Below are positions 46,901-57,370 of a stretch of 64,000 nt of DNA, in pieces (the stretch's first letter is position 1; each line of letters begins with the position of its first letter). Position numbers and translations under genes: made by a program. The DNA comes from Nymphaea colorata (taxonomy: Eukaryota; Streptophyta; Magnoliopsida; Nymphaeales; Nymphaeaceae). The notes under the pieces are model-generated. The model worked only from the letters and a program-made list of their open reading frames with translations, had not been told where the DNA came from and made no database searches. The stretch is from positions 5,695,500 to 5,759,499 of the forward strand of contig NC_045149.1 in the NCBI RefSeq assembly GCF_008831285.2, given 5' to 3'.

Positions 46901-47101
46901 TAGTTTGTCGAGATCTTTCATTTTGAATTCTTGTTGCAATACCTTCTTAACATGAGATATATGACATAAACAGTTTCTAGTAAAAACTATGTCATCTACA
47001 TATATAAGTAGCCAAGTGGTAACTTCACCTGAATGATAGATGAATAAGGAATGATCAAGTGACTGGGACAATATGACAACTTGAGCACATGCTTGACTCA
47101 T
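46898..47101 (-). pseudogene. Copia RT fragment with YVDD core
   Basis: Begins SQACAQVVILSQSLDHSLFI and contains WLLIYVDDIV, the catalytic core of the reverse transcriptase. The N-terminal RT half is absent: at about 47101 the coding sequence is joined directly to the pre-integrase region, so most of integrase and the first half of RT have been lost. Confidence 0.9.
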
Positions 47102-47640
47102 TGACAGGACTTAGACTGGACTTTTGTAATAGTCCATTTGCAACAAGACTTTGAATGAAAGACCGACTACAATTTGCTAAACGACCATGCCAAAGAGATG
47201 ACATATCATACTCTGTGATATTGACTTCACTATGACTGGGAAAAGATAAATCTGAAACACAAGACTTAGACACTTTTGGAGCTTCTTCAATGACATACAT
47301 GTCTCCTTTGTGAACACCCTCAGCGAATGTCTTCTTGGTTTGAGCATCCTTAACATGAGCAGAAGAATGAATAAACTTAACAGAGGAATGAGTATCATCA
47401 ATAAGCTTTGACACAAAAATGATATTTTTCTTGACATTTGGAACAACAAGAACATTCTTTAAGGGTATTGAGGAATGAGCCATGGATAAGTGTGCATTTC
47501 CAATATGTGATATTTTGTGATGGGAACCATCTCCTGTGACAACTGAGCTTTGGCTAAATAAGGGAGAGCACTAGAAAGCTTACCTGCATCACCAGTTACA
47601 TGAGCTGCAGCACCAGAATCCACATAGTATTGTCATTCCT
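47102..47640 (-). pseudogene. Copia protease and GAG-pre-integrase region
   Basis: The protease active-site region YYVDSGAAAHVTG lies near 47600-47635. The pre-integrase region follows with VPLKNVLVVPN-like IPLKNVLVVPNVKKNIIFVS and SLWHGRLANCSRSFIQSLVA. The usual integrase H-C-C and catalytic core do not follow; the frame ends at the deletion junction near 47101. Confidence 0.85.
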
Positions 47641-47774
47641 CATTTTGCTTGAGATTGACTTTGGACAATGGTGTCATTAAAATCTGCTGCACATTAGGGA
47701 AAGTGTTCGATGCCACAGTCGTGTTCGAAACAGATGACCTTGCTGCCTTATTGTCAGGACCTGCTTTCCCTTGT

Positions 47775-48540
47775 TCTGAGCGTTATGCCAACATTTTGAC
47801 TTCATATGACCTCTTTTATTGCAATAAAAACAAGTAGGTGATATAACTCATCCTTGCCTGTGAGTTTCAAACTCTTGAACGATTTCCTGCAAAGCATGGA
47901 TCCCAGTGACCAACACATTGTGACTGCCAGAATGAACTAATTCATGTTGCTGTACACGACTCGCTTCATGATGAATCAATTTTGCTTTCAGGTCTTCAAA
48001 AGAGGGAAGGGCAGACAATACATCTAAAGCAGTGTAGAAAACATCAAATTCTGACCCCAATCCACTCAAAGCGTGCTGTACCTTGTCCTTGTCACTGACT
48101 GGATATGCTATGATGGCAAGTTGATCGCTGACATTTTTGATCTCATGTATATATTCCAAGACTAAACTTGTGCTTCGCTTGATATCCTGAAATCGCCTCT
48201 TGAGTTGTAGAAATCTTGCTTCTGATACTTGAGAATACGTGGTAGCAAGTACATTCCACAACTCAAGTGTTGAAAGATCATCATCAACACCCGCCAAAAC
48301 TTCCTCTGATAGTGTGGAGGTGATATAAGCAACGAGAGATTGATCATGAGCCACCCACATCTCATATTCAGGATTGATTTTGGCAACGGTCTCTTGAACT
48401 TGCCCTGTAGCATTCTTCACCTCTCGCATAATCCATTCAGGTGGCGAAGGTGTGGTGCCATTGAGATGTCCATAGAGACAGTGGTGACTTTTGATGAACG
48501 AGACTATTTGATGTTTCTATGTCAAATAATTGGTATGATT
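47775..48540 (-). pseudogene. Copia gag (UBN2-type) with zinc knuckle
   Basis: Gag runs from about 48540 (HLNGTTPSPPEWIMREVKN region) through a UBN2-like domain with LVAYITSTLSEEVL, DLSTLELWNVLATTYS, ARFLQLKRRFQDIKR and HALSGLGSEFDVF, open at 48429-47848. A CCHC zinc knuckle CFYCNKRGHMKSKC lies at about 47780-47830. A TAG at about 48520, at a position where related gags have Trp, interrupts the N terminus, so the gag start is broken. Confidence 0.88.
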
Positions 48541-48639
48541 TAGCTTTTGTAAGATGAGTTGGGAGAGGAAATTGGACGGCAAGATGCTGGAATTACGGTG
48601 GGGATCCATAGATGCAATAATCAGAAAATAAGGGGAAAA

Positions 48640-48870
48640 TAGAAATTTTGAGATTAGGGTTAGGTGGCCGACGGTAGGGCAGATTAGGATTAGGGCAGAC
48701 AGTAGGATTAAGGCATATTAGGGCAGACGGTAGGATTAGGGCAGACGGTAAAATCTTGGGGATTAGGATTAGGGCAGAAATCTTGGGGATTAGGGTTAGG
48801 GCAGAAATTTTGGGGAGGATTAGGGCAGAAATTTTGGGGAGGATTAGGGCAAAAAAGAAACAAAGTTTAG
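48640..48870 (-). repeat. Telomere-like minisatellite in the copia leader
   Basis: Between primer-binding site and gag the plus strand repeats ATTAGG(A/G)TTAGGGCAGA, with GGGGATTAGGGTTAGGGCAG and GACGGTAGGATTAGGGCAG variants, about ten times. It contains the word TTAGGG but not the plant telomere unit TTTAGGG in tandem, so it is a private minisatellite of this element. Confidence 0.75.
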
Positions 48871-48913
48871 GGCAGAAATTAGAGATTCTTATCAGACATT
48901 CTCAGTAGCAAAA

Positions 48914-48929
48914 CCTTGCTCTGATACCA
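48914..48929 (-). other. Copia primer-binding site (initiator tRNA-Met)
   Basis: On the minus strand TGGTATCAGAGCAAGG directly follows the 5' LTR. This is the standard complement to the 3' end of plant initiator methionine tRNA. Confidence 0.92.
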
Positions 48930-49214
48930 TGTAAGATTTTGATATCTAATATCAAACGACTGGATGAAGTTAGATGCAAGAGGAGGAAGAGAGAAGGGGG
49001 CTGCACGTCCAAGCAAGAGAGAGATGAAAGAGAGCAGCAACAAATGACATCTGCCTCTTGTTATCATTATATACTAATCACGATTTAGGGTACATCATAA
49101 AATACACAAAATAACGTTAAGATTTACAAGTATGCCACCGCCCATGATGTGTTGGGTGTGTGGATCAAATGGGACGGGTTTGGGTGACCCGATCCATATT
49201 GTACAAACTTAACA
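48930..49214 (-). mobile_element. Copia 5' LTR (285 bp)
   Basis: The same length as the partner LTR at 45744-46028, with the same TG..CA-type ends and a small number of substitutions and compensating short indels. Followed by the duplication TATGG. Confidence 0.95.
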
Positions 49215-49219
49215 TATGG
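49215..49219. repeat. Copia target site duplication, right
   Basis: TATGG, identical to 45739-45743, showing a single insertion event with no later rearrangement of the ends. Confidence 0.9.
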
Positions 49220-49739
49220 AAGCTGGAGAGCCACAAACTATATTTGGAAAATCTGTGATATCATCTGACTATATGATATTATTTAATTTTATGGCTGAAC
49301 CTACTGGGTTTTGACTTAAATACGGAGGGTCGATGGTTGGCATTATGTTTGAAGCCTCGAAGGTAATTGCAAGTCATGGTCATGAGTGGGTACCCAACTT
49401 AAAGTTTTACTTTTGGAACTTTGTCCAAGGCTTCATGTTATGTCTTATTCAATGCCAGTTGATGTAATAGTTGGCCAATGTATAGTTGTTTGTGTCATAC
49501 ACAGTTCACACACAGTCATGCACACACATACTCCAGCTGTATGTTTTGCATATTTACAACTTTTGTGATCGACTTAGATTCGAATCTGTTTGCTTCAAAG
49601 TTGAACTTATATCTCCTATGCTTAAACTTAAATCTCCTATACTTAACATGCCTACAGCATGAGATCAATTAGATTGAATGTGTCATGTCGCTCATGATCT
49701 GGCATAGTTGCTTATGAGTATATATTGATGCACTTGCAG

Positions 49740-50667
49740 GACTTCTGTGGATGACATTGTGAAGCTTAGACTGATCACAGCCATTAAGACACCATATTTG
49801 CCTGATGGGAGATTTGACTTAGAAGCTTATGACTCTTTAATGAACATGCAGATAGCAAATGGCACCGAGGGTGTTATAGTTGGGGGAACAACAGGTGAAG
49901 GACATCTCATGAGTTGGGATGAACACATTATGTTGATTGCCCATACTGTTAATTGGTTTGGTGGGTCAATCAAAGTGATTGGGAATACTGGTAGCAACTC
50001 AACAAAAGAAGCAATCCACGCAACAGAACAGGGCTTTGCTGTTGGAATGCATGCTGCTCTTCACATCAACCCTTACTATGGGAAGACATCTATGCAGGGC
50101 CTGGTTTCTCATTTTGAAAGTGTTCTTTCCATGGGGCCAACCATCATCTACAATGTGCCTTCAAGGACCGGTCAAGATATTCCTCCTGATGTGATCAATG
50201 TGCTTGCAAAGCAAGATAACATGGCAGGAGTTAAAGAGTGTGTGGGCAACAATCGCATTAAGCAGTACACAGACAAGGGCATGTGCATTTGGAGTGGTAA
50301 TGATGACGAGTGCCACGACGCAAGGTGGGAATTCGGTGCTACTGGAGTTATTTCAGTTACCAGCAATCTGGTGCCTGCTCTGATCCATGCGCTCATGTTC
50401 CAGGGAAAGAATGAAGATCTCAAAAAGAAGCTTTTACCATTGATGAAGTGGCTATTCAGTGAGCCCAACCCAATTGCCCTTAATACCGCTCTTGCACAGT
50501 TGGGTGTGATTAGGCCTGTTTTTAGGCTACCTTACGTACCCCTTCCTCTGTCTAAAAGGTTAGAATTTGTCAATATAGTCCAGGATCTTGGAAGAGAGAA
50601 TTTCATAGGGGAGAGAGATGTTCAGCTTCTTGATGATGAAGATTTTATTTTGGTTGGTAGATACTGA
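49740..50667 (+). CDS. DHDPS: 4-hydroxy-tetrahydrodipicolinate synthase, terminal exon
   Basis: DHDPS condenses pyruvate with aspartate semialdehyde, the first committed step of plastid lysine synthesis, and is feedback-inhibited by lysine in plants. The exon starts with one base completing an Arg codon, then [20 protein letters not shown]. Counting that Val as 1, all active-site residues of the family are in place. The GGTTGEG threonines are at 48-49, Y111 is in INPYYGK, Y135 and R140 are in [10 protein letters not shown], and the Schiff-base K163 is in [22 protein letters not shown] and [10 protein letters not shown] follow, and the protein ends [11 protein letters not shown], as in other plant enzymes. 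The stop is TGA at 50665-50667. There are no stops or shifts, so the catalytic domain looks functional. Confidence 0.97.
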
Positions 50668-51348
50668 TCATTGTGGATTGGATGAGGCTAATGTTATATG
50701 GTCTTTGCTGAGTCTTGTGTATGTGAGCATAACCAGATACAGAAGAATTTTTCAGTTTTCCTTTCTATGCTATGCTGTTATTATGTAGTCTCTGTCTTGT
50801 CATTTGTGAAAAGTTAGTAAATCTTACCGTTTGGTTACAAATTGGATTTGTAACGCGGTACGTGGTTCGATTCCCACTACATGTTGCCTGTACGGCCAGG
50901 TTCATCTATTTTTCTCATCACCTTTATCATTCTGGCCAATGTTTTGACCTATCTCGCTAAGGCATGCAGGATATTTCATGTGGTGCGTAGGAGCTATTTA
51001 CTTGGTTATGTCCTCTTTTGTTTTATTTCCAGTCATGCTTATTGCGCAGGAAAACCACATGTGGATAGTGGAGGTTATTGAATGCGTAGGATTTGTAGAA
51101 GTTTTAACGAGTATTTAGTTTTTTTAACTATATTTTTCTGGCTGTTAAGAAATGATGGACTGGGAGTTTAAATTGTAGATGGCACTGGAGATGAGGGTGG
51201 CGATAACTCATTTTTCGATACCTGCTGAGAAAAATCTGCGCGAGTCTCTGGTTTCCTATACACTCTTGTCTTTGTTCTGGCTTCAGAATCCCAATAGCAG
51301 CCTGCTTTGCTCTCTTGACACAAAATAGATCCTGAGAGCACCATCCCG
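50668..51348 (+). other. DHDPS 3' UTR and downstream spacer
   Basis: No coding similarity. The first few hundred bases are presumably 3' UTR. A tRNA box-B-like word at about 50863-50876 was examined and not accepted as a tRNA. Confidence 0.5.
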
Positions 51349-51354
51349 TAGGGG

Positions 51355-51628
51355 TAGGGGTGGGCATGGGCCCGGAGCCTTGCCTGGGCTCATTGGGCTT
51401 GGGCCCGAGCCCGGCCTGATTCAGCCCAGGCTTGGTTTTAATTAATATAAAGTTAAAAATATTATATATATAATGAATATAATAGAAAAATTTTAAAAAT
51501 ATATATCGAGCCTGAGCCCGAGCCCCGTTGAACCTGGCCCGGGTCCGGCCCGGGCCCGATTTCTTCTTCAGGGGCCTGGGCTGGGACCCGAAAGCACGAC
51601 CGGCCCCTGGCCTGACACTCACCCTTAG
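51355..51628. repeat. GC-rich MITE-like repeat (GGGCCCGAGCCC type)
   Basis: Very GC-rich arms built of GGGCTTGGGCCCGAGCCCGG-type words surround an AT-rich centre. The ends TAGGGGTGGGCATGGGCC and, as reverse complement, CTAAGGGTGAGTGTCAGGCC are related, giving an imperfect inverted repeat. Plant genomes often carry such GGGCCCGGGC elements. No transposase or clear target duplication is seen. It causes the two long overlapping open frames here. Confidence 0.6.
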
Positions 51629-51639
51629 AGGCTGCCAGC

Positions 51640-53800
51640 AGTGGATAACCCTTTGGTTTGAGCCCTTGGTGTGCCAAGCTTCACCTCACCTGATCAGGCT
51701 GGTTTTACGGAACTCTGCCTAGTTGGAAACTGGACTGCTAGCAGTTAAGATTCACTGCATTAGACCCAATTCATTAGTAGAATTAGAATCTGTTCAGTAA
51801 TTCAATTCAAATATGACCATATAAAATTTTTCATCACATCCAGCAGGTTACTTAATCTAATATGTACATAAGTTGATTTTTTTGAAAGATTTAATGTCAG
51901 TTGTGAGTCTGACAAATTTAATTAGGTAATTTCAAGTAAATTGGGATCATAGCTACATCAATCTAAATTAGTTTATTATTAACCCTAAATTTTTCACTTG
52001 ACCAAATTATCATTTAACTCCCTCACCTTAACAATGTTTTCTACTGTTTTGAACTGATTTCAGACATCGTGGCCTTTAATCTGGAGCTGATTTAATCTAT
52101 CTCATTTACATACACCTAGGGTCTAAGAACTCTAGATTGCCCATATTGATACATGACCCTTTTGACCCTGAGCTTCGGAAAGCCTTCAAAACCCTGAGAA
52201 CTATCCGAAACAAGTCCAATTATGATACTTCCAAGCTCTGCAAACCTCTGCAAGCAGTTTAAGTTAGCTCACTAGCTACTTAGCTCACTCCAACCAGCTC
52301 GAAGTCAAATCGTCGAACCAAGTAATTGCCATTTTTTTTATCCAAGTTGACACCCTCAGCTTAGCCGAAGCTTAGGATTGACTAGCCTCAATAAATTTAG
52401 CTCAACCATATCTCATCCCAAGTTACAAGCTCAAAATGCCAATTCCTCTCTTGCTTAAGCAAAATCTGAACTCAATCCAGATCAACCCAGCTATGCTAGC
52501 CCAAATCGAGCTATGAAAAGATGCATCATCAATAGATCTAACTTTCTTCAAGTTCATATCCAGTTCATTCCCTCCAGAATCAGTTAAACTAAGTTCCAAT
52601 TGGCTTACAAAATAGATATCCAGTCTGAACTAAATGAACTCCACTAAAATGGAGCGGACTCAGTTCAAGCTAGAGATACATCAAGCATGCTTCCACTTTC
52701 TTTTAGAGGGACCTAAGTTCATATGCTTCAGAGCCAGTTCATTTGCAGTATGAACTACTTTGTTTAATACATCAATTTCACTTATTTTCGAACTAATTAA
52801 ACTCAAATTTTTGAGAATTAAACTGATTTTTCTATAAATTCGTATTCATATTTAATTTGAACCTATGATTCCAATGTTAAACCATGTAGGTCTCATATTT
52901 GATCGATCTTTCCAATTTTGACTCTCACACAAAAGCTTTCAGTAGGGTAAAACAGTCATTTCACTTTGAATCCCATTCTTATGTATAAACCTAGATCATG
53001 TGCCATATACACCTATGTTTGTCATTTTCATATCTTCAAAGCTTCATTTTAGATCTCTTTATCACATTTCCAGATCCATGATTTGCTTTTATGTGAATCA
53101 AAATTCCTGATCTGGATCTCTAATCCAGATTCTCTATCACATCGAAGATCGATTTTTTGGAAGTTTCTTCAAATCTAGATCCTTTCCCAGATCCCCGATT
53201 TTGACCCGAGACTTTGATCTAGGTACATTAAATCTGGACACCCTCTTTTGGCACCAACTTTTGAATTTTACGTTTGAAATATATTTGTCATTTACCTAAG
53301 TTCTAGTGCCACATATTTGCATCAATTTCTCTTTGATTCCCTCAAAAGAGCTTGATACCTTTTCCCAAAATCTCTCAAAGGCATGCCACAATCAATCTTT
53401 TACGGTTGAATCTTGTTTTGTTGGAGAAACACACATGAAATCTAAAAAATGTGACGTACGATTTTCAACCAAAAAATTAGTCCTACACCACCCATATCTA
53501 GGGAATTATCTCTCCTGGACACCATAAAAAGGGGTCGACCACCTGCCTCTCAAGCCATGAAAATTCCAAGGCTACTTGGCAAAAGAATTGGAATAAAATT
53601 CCAAGTAAGTGTTTATAAAGTTGAGACTTGGTGAAAAATAAAAATTTTCTTTTGGTTTTAAGAGTCTGGGTCGGGATTTGCCTCAAGTCACAGTGGTGAT
53701 AAGCCAAGTTATTCAAGCTCAAACATATGTGAGCCTAGTCTGAGCCCAGGTTGAGCGCATGTCTCTAGAAGGGCTTCCATTTGTTGCTTAAGTAGGGACC
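51640..53800. other. AT-rich intergenic, no gene recognised
   Basis: Short Ser/Leu-rich frames only. From 52980 to 53230 degenerate words such as ATCTGGATCTCTAATCCAGAT recur, similar in style to 23.9-24.4 kb. Part may be untranslated sequence of the gypsy fragment that follows. Confidence 0.45.
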
Positions 53801-55118
53801 ATATCGGACCCTCAGGCTATAAGTAGACAGAAAAATTGAGTTGATTGTGGCACCAAGATGTTGCAGTCCCGTGATTCTCCTGTGACATCTAAGGAGGCTA
53901 CAAAAGTTCTTAAGGTCCAAATGATAGAGAAAGTTATCGAGCTAGAGAATGGAGAATCTCTCATACAGATAGAGGAAGCTACATAATTTGCTATTCTTGA
54001 GATCATATAGCTAACTCAGTTGCAAAAGGAAGACCAATTGTCATCTTCACTGAATGATCCCACCAAAGAAAACAATATGGGAATGGTAGGACATCCTCAA
54101 ATTCTACACATCGGTGCTAACCTAAGTACAAAAGAAGAGGGCATGCTAGTGCAGTTTCTGAAAGCTTACAAAGAAATCTTATATGGACATATGAAGATAT
54201 GCCTGGATTGGACCCCAAGCTAGTGGAACACCGCCTTATTTTCAAACAAACAATCTGCCAAACAAACAAAAGCTAAGCAAGTTAGACATTGGACTTAAGG
54301 ATAAGTTCAGAAGGGGTCAAATTTTACTAAAAGCAGGTTTCATCAAACTAATTGTTTATCCATAATAACTTGTCAATATAGTGATGGTTCCCAAGAAGAA
54401 TGACCAAGTTATGATGTGTAGGATGGTTATCCCCTACCCAACATAAATCTTCTAATAGAACAATGTTACATGCAATGCTATGTTCTCTTTTATGGATGAA
54501 TACTCATATTACAACCAGATTAAGTTAGTTGATAAAGACCAACCCAAGACTTCTTTTATCACACCATGTGGTGCCTTTTGCAATACAATCATGCCATTTG
54601 GGCTAAAGAATGCTAGTGCCACTTACTAGAGAGCGATGACCACAATATTTTTACGATCCAATGTATAACTTTGTTGATGCATATATAGACAACATTTTAA
54701 TCAAGTCCAAGATTCATGAAAGCCATGTTGAACTGCTCTCCAAAGTTTTCCAATTGACTTTTACTTTACAAGCACAGATTGAACCCACAAAAATATGTGT
54801 CTAGAGTGGAATATGAAAAACTTCTTTGTTACATTATCAGGAAGAAAACAATGGAGGCAAGCTTCGCTAATGCAAAAGCAACTATTGAGATGCCTCCTCC
54901 CACAAATCTCAAAGACTTATGCCATTGGCAAGCCAAAATCCAGGCCATTAGGAGGTTCGTTTCAAACTTGTATCAAGATATGGGCCATTCAACCACCTAC
55001 TAAGGAAAGAGGTCAAATTTGAAATAGGACAAGAATGCCAACAATCTTTTGATCAAATCAAGAAATACTTAATTTCACCAGTCCTCAGCCAATTGATGCT
55101 GAGTAAACCTTTGTTATT
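53801..55118 (+). pseudogene. Tat/Athila-like gypsy reverse transcriptase fragment
   Basis: In shifting frames: ILHIGANLSTKEEGMLVQFL and a CLDWTP segment near 54110-54220; a FSFMDEYSYYNQIK-like part near 54485; VMPFGLKNASATY-like near 54590; a VDAYIDNILIKSK-like part near 54670. Then NPQKYVSR, IEMPPPTNLKDLCHWQAKIQ and a C-terminal RT/RNase H start up to PVLSQLMLSKPLLL near 55080-55118. The order and wording fit the Tat/Athila branch. Many stops mean it is dead. Confidence 0.82.
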
Positions 55119-55500
55119 GTAGTTTGAGCTAAGGAATAAACTCACATAGACAAAGGAGTCAGACTTGAGCTAGGTAGGCTTGGCTTAGTTAAGCTCAATA
55201 AAGCTTAAGATAGAGAATATGTAATAGATGTTTCCTTAAAGAACACAAAAACAAAGGTGCTTCAATGGGCATCCTTCTGTATGGCAAGAGTTAGGCTCAA
55301 GGTTCAAGTCCCGTTGTCTTTGCCTAACATAAAACGTATGTTTTAATAAATGGCCCGTTTAAGCCTTCATATGTTTGAATTGAGACAAGCTCATGCTGGC
55401 CAACTCAACTCAAGCTCAAGCTGAGATCCAACTATGGGTTTTTAAGGTGGAGCCAAGTTCAAGCTGGTCAAGCTCCGCTTGTGAACACCCCTTATATTAC
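55119..55500. repeat. Insertion interrupting the Tat-like fragment
   Basis: RNase H similarity breaks off at about 55118 and resumes after about 55500. The intervening sequence contains GAGCT/AAGCTC words (CTCAACTCAAGCTCAAGCTG) and ends GTGAACACCCCTTATA, reminiscent of plant non-autonomous repeats. Ends were not defined exactly. Confidence 0.4.
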
Positions 55501-55986
55501 TACATCAATAAGACTTTCATCCAATATGAGAAATGATATTAAAAAAAATCGTGGTTCCACCCCTGATCTCGTGGCATGCAAAGTAAAAGTGGTTTCTCAA
55601 CCCAGTGCTCTTAAGCATATTCTATAACAGCCCTTTCTCAATGGGAGGATTGTGAAGTGGCAAGTCTTACTCATGTGATCAACTTGTTGATTTCTAACTA
55701 ACAGAGGAACTCTGAACCAAAGAGATTTTTTTGATGAGCAGACATTATACATAGAGATGATGCCTATGTGGGATATAATTTTTGATTGCTCCAAGGATAT
55801 AGTGGGAACTAAAATAGGTATGCTTAACATAACACCTAAAAAAAGGATGATCCTTTATTCCCTCAAGCTTGAATTTTCAAGCACCCACAATATGACCAAT
55901 TATGAGGCCTTGATCTATGGGCTGAAAACTTTGCTAAGGTTTAAAGTTAGAAGAATTCATGCTTTTGATGACTCTTCATTGGTTGT
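55501..55986 (+). pseudogene. Tat-like RNase H remainder, truncated at 55986
   Basis: Pieces resembling DPLKYIFEKP..TGRIARWQ are at 55605-55665. An RNase H domain follows: DIIFDCSKDIVGTKIGMLNI, then FSSTHNMTNYEALIYGLKTL and RIHAFDDSSLVV, ending near 55985. Directly after this the sequence becomes the Tekay-like LTR. The fragment therefore ends at a junction, not by decay. Confidence 0.8.
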
Positions 55987-57135
55987 CACATTGCCACGGG
56001 CAATGATGCAAATGATTGCACAGAGGGTAGTTGTACCCATATTGTTATGACGGCTAGCCAAAACTGTTGTTGTTATGTGTAACCCTCGTGTGGAGACAAT
56101 TGGAGGTGTGGGTTCACTCGTGAAGTGAAGCAACCCCATGAGCTAGCCAGTTAATTGTGTTTGTGCAAGTATAAGTATAAGAATGAAAGAATAAGAGATG
56201 AGAGGCCAGTGGGATGTGACTATGTGTTTGAGAGTTGTCCCGCTTTCACCACTGGTCTCGCTTGTTCAGAACGCAGGCGGTGCAAGGCCCCAGGGTACTG
56301 TTGTGTGATGTGCTTGGAGCATAGGCTCCCGCATTCCCAACCTAGGTGTCCTAGCGAAGGCTGAGTATATCTCCTTAGAATTCACACATCCATGGATGAG
56401 TGCTCTACCGCTGCAGCGGATAGATGGATCCATACTGTTCTGGGCCACTACGGGGGTTGTCTCTCGGCTCTAGGCCGCCCGCGGTGTGCACGTGCATGTG
56501 TTTGCACCCACATGAACTGTAAATTCACTGATAGTAATGAAACTGAAATGTATGTGATTGAAATGTACATGATTGATGTGCATGTGACTATTGTGCTTAT
56601 GAATGCAAGTGACATGTTTGAGGATGCCTTGCATGTGATTGAAATTATGTTATTGTAGTCATTGAGTGGCCTCTGCATGTCGTGTCCTGACACGACATAA
56701 TGATAGATTGTTCTGATGTTTGCTTGTATATTTGAGCCCTACCTAAGAGGGTTTGGACTTTTCCTGGCTTGTTGCCATACTGCGAAGGCTAAGCCTTCGA
56801 TTGTTTCTTTTTCAGGTTTTGGCGGACCCGGGGCAGCAGGCTGAGCAGATGGCTACACTCACGTCCTACTGGGGAGGTTTTGGGTTTGGTTTTTGTAGTG
56901 CCGGTGCGTCTGGTTTTGGTGTTACTGATGCCTTGTTTTTTATTAGGCATCGATGTTGTGATTTTGGGGCATTTGTGTCAAATGTATAGTTGAACTGAAA
57001 TGCTATATAATGGAAAGCTTGCCCCATTGTTTTGAATTACTTGGCTCATTTCTTTTTGAACTGTTGTGTAGTCACACCTCGATGTTGGATGTTAGAAAAA
57101 AAAATGTTTGAGTGTCAAAAGGTCGGGGTGTGACT
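55987..57135 (+). mobile_element. 5' LTR, truncated (right 1.15 kb only)
   Basis: From CACATTGCC at 55987 the sequence matches the 3' LTR from about 63267 onward almost base for base. It ends GGTCGGGGTGTGACT, where the other copies have TGACA. The first ~1.83 kb of the LTR is missing and is replaced by Tat-like RNase H. The close match between the two LTRs suggests a younger element than the solo LTRs. Confidence 0.92.
56155..56364 (+). other. Recurrent Cys-rich small ORF in the truncated 5' LTR
   Basis: 69 codons, nearly identical to the frame at 63441, with LACSERRRC and YCCVMCLEH. Confidence 0.35.
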
Positions 57136-57138
57136 GTT

Positions 57139-57151
57139 TTGGTATCAGCAC
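57139..57151 (+). other. Primer-binding site (initiator tRNA-Met)
   Basis: TTGGTATCAGCAC begins four bases after the LTR end and matches the initiator-tRNA complement TGGTATCAGAGC with a small change near its 3' side. Confidence 0.8.
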
Positions 57152-57370
57152 CATGGCAAACCCCACTATGGATGTGAGTTAAAGCCTTTCTGTGAAGCCG
57201 TGTTGCCCAGGTACGCATTTATTTGATTAGGTCGTTATTGTGGTTATGATTTTTCACGTATAAGTACGTAATATGATGTATGTTTTGAACTTCGTGCTAA
57301 TGCACGTTGTGATTTGATTTGTGAGATTAGTCATAGACTGGATTTGAGATTAAGGTTCTTGTTTGTACAG

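Larger units (their letters stand above)
45464..49739 (+). other. DHDPS: DHDPS intron containing a copia element
   Basis: A 4.28-kb intron from GTAAAG to TTGCAG. The inserted copia element with its duplication accounts for about 3.48 kb, leaving about 0.8 kb of original intron. The splice sites on both sides are intact. Confidence 0.8.

Noticed and set aside
48640-48870. Possible interstitial telomere
   Set aside because: The repeat contains TTAGGG words but not tandem TTTAGGG units, and it lies inside the leader of a copia element.
50855-50885. tRNA-like word GGTTCGATTCCC
   Set aside because: It resembles a T-arm box B, but no acceptor stem, D-arm or anticodon arm can be drawn upstream at the right distance, and the stem pairing is weak.
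51128-51722. Gly/Pro/Arg-rich frames near 51.5 kb
   Set aside because: Explained by the GC-rich inverted repeat element at 51355-51628.
55290-55325. Second box-B-like word GGTTCAAGTCCCG
   Set aside because: No upstream box A or cloverleaf fits. It lies in a repeat that interrupts the Tat-like fragment, so at most it is a pol III-derived remnant.
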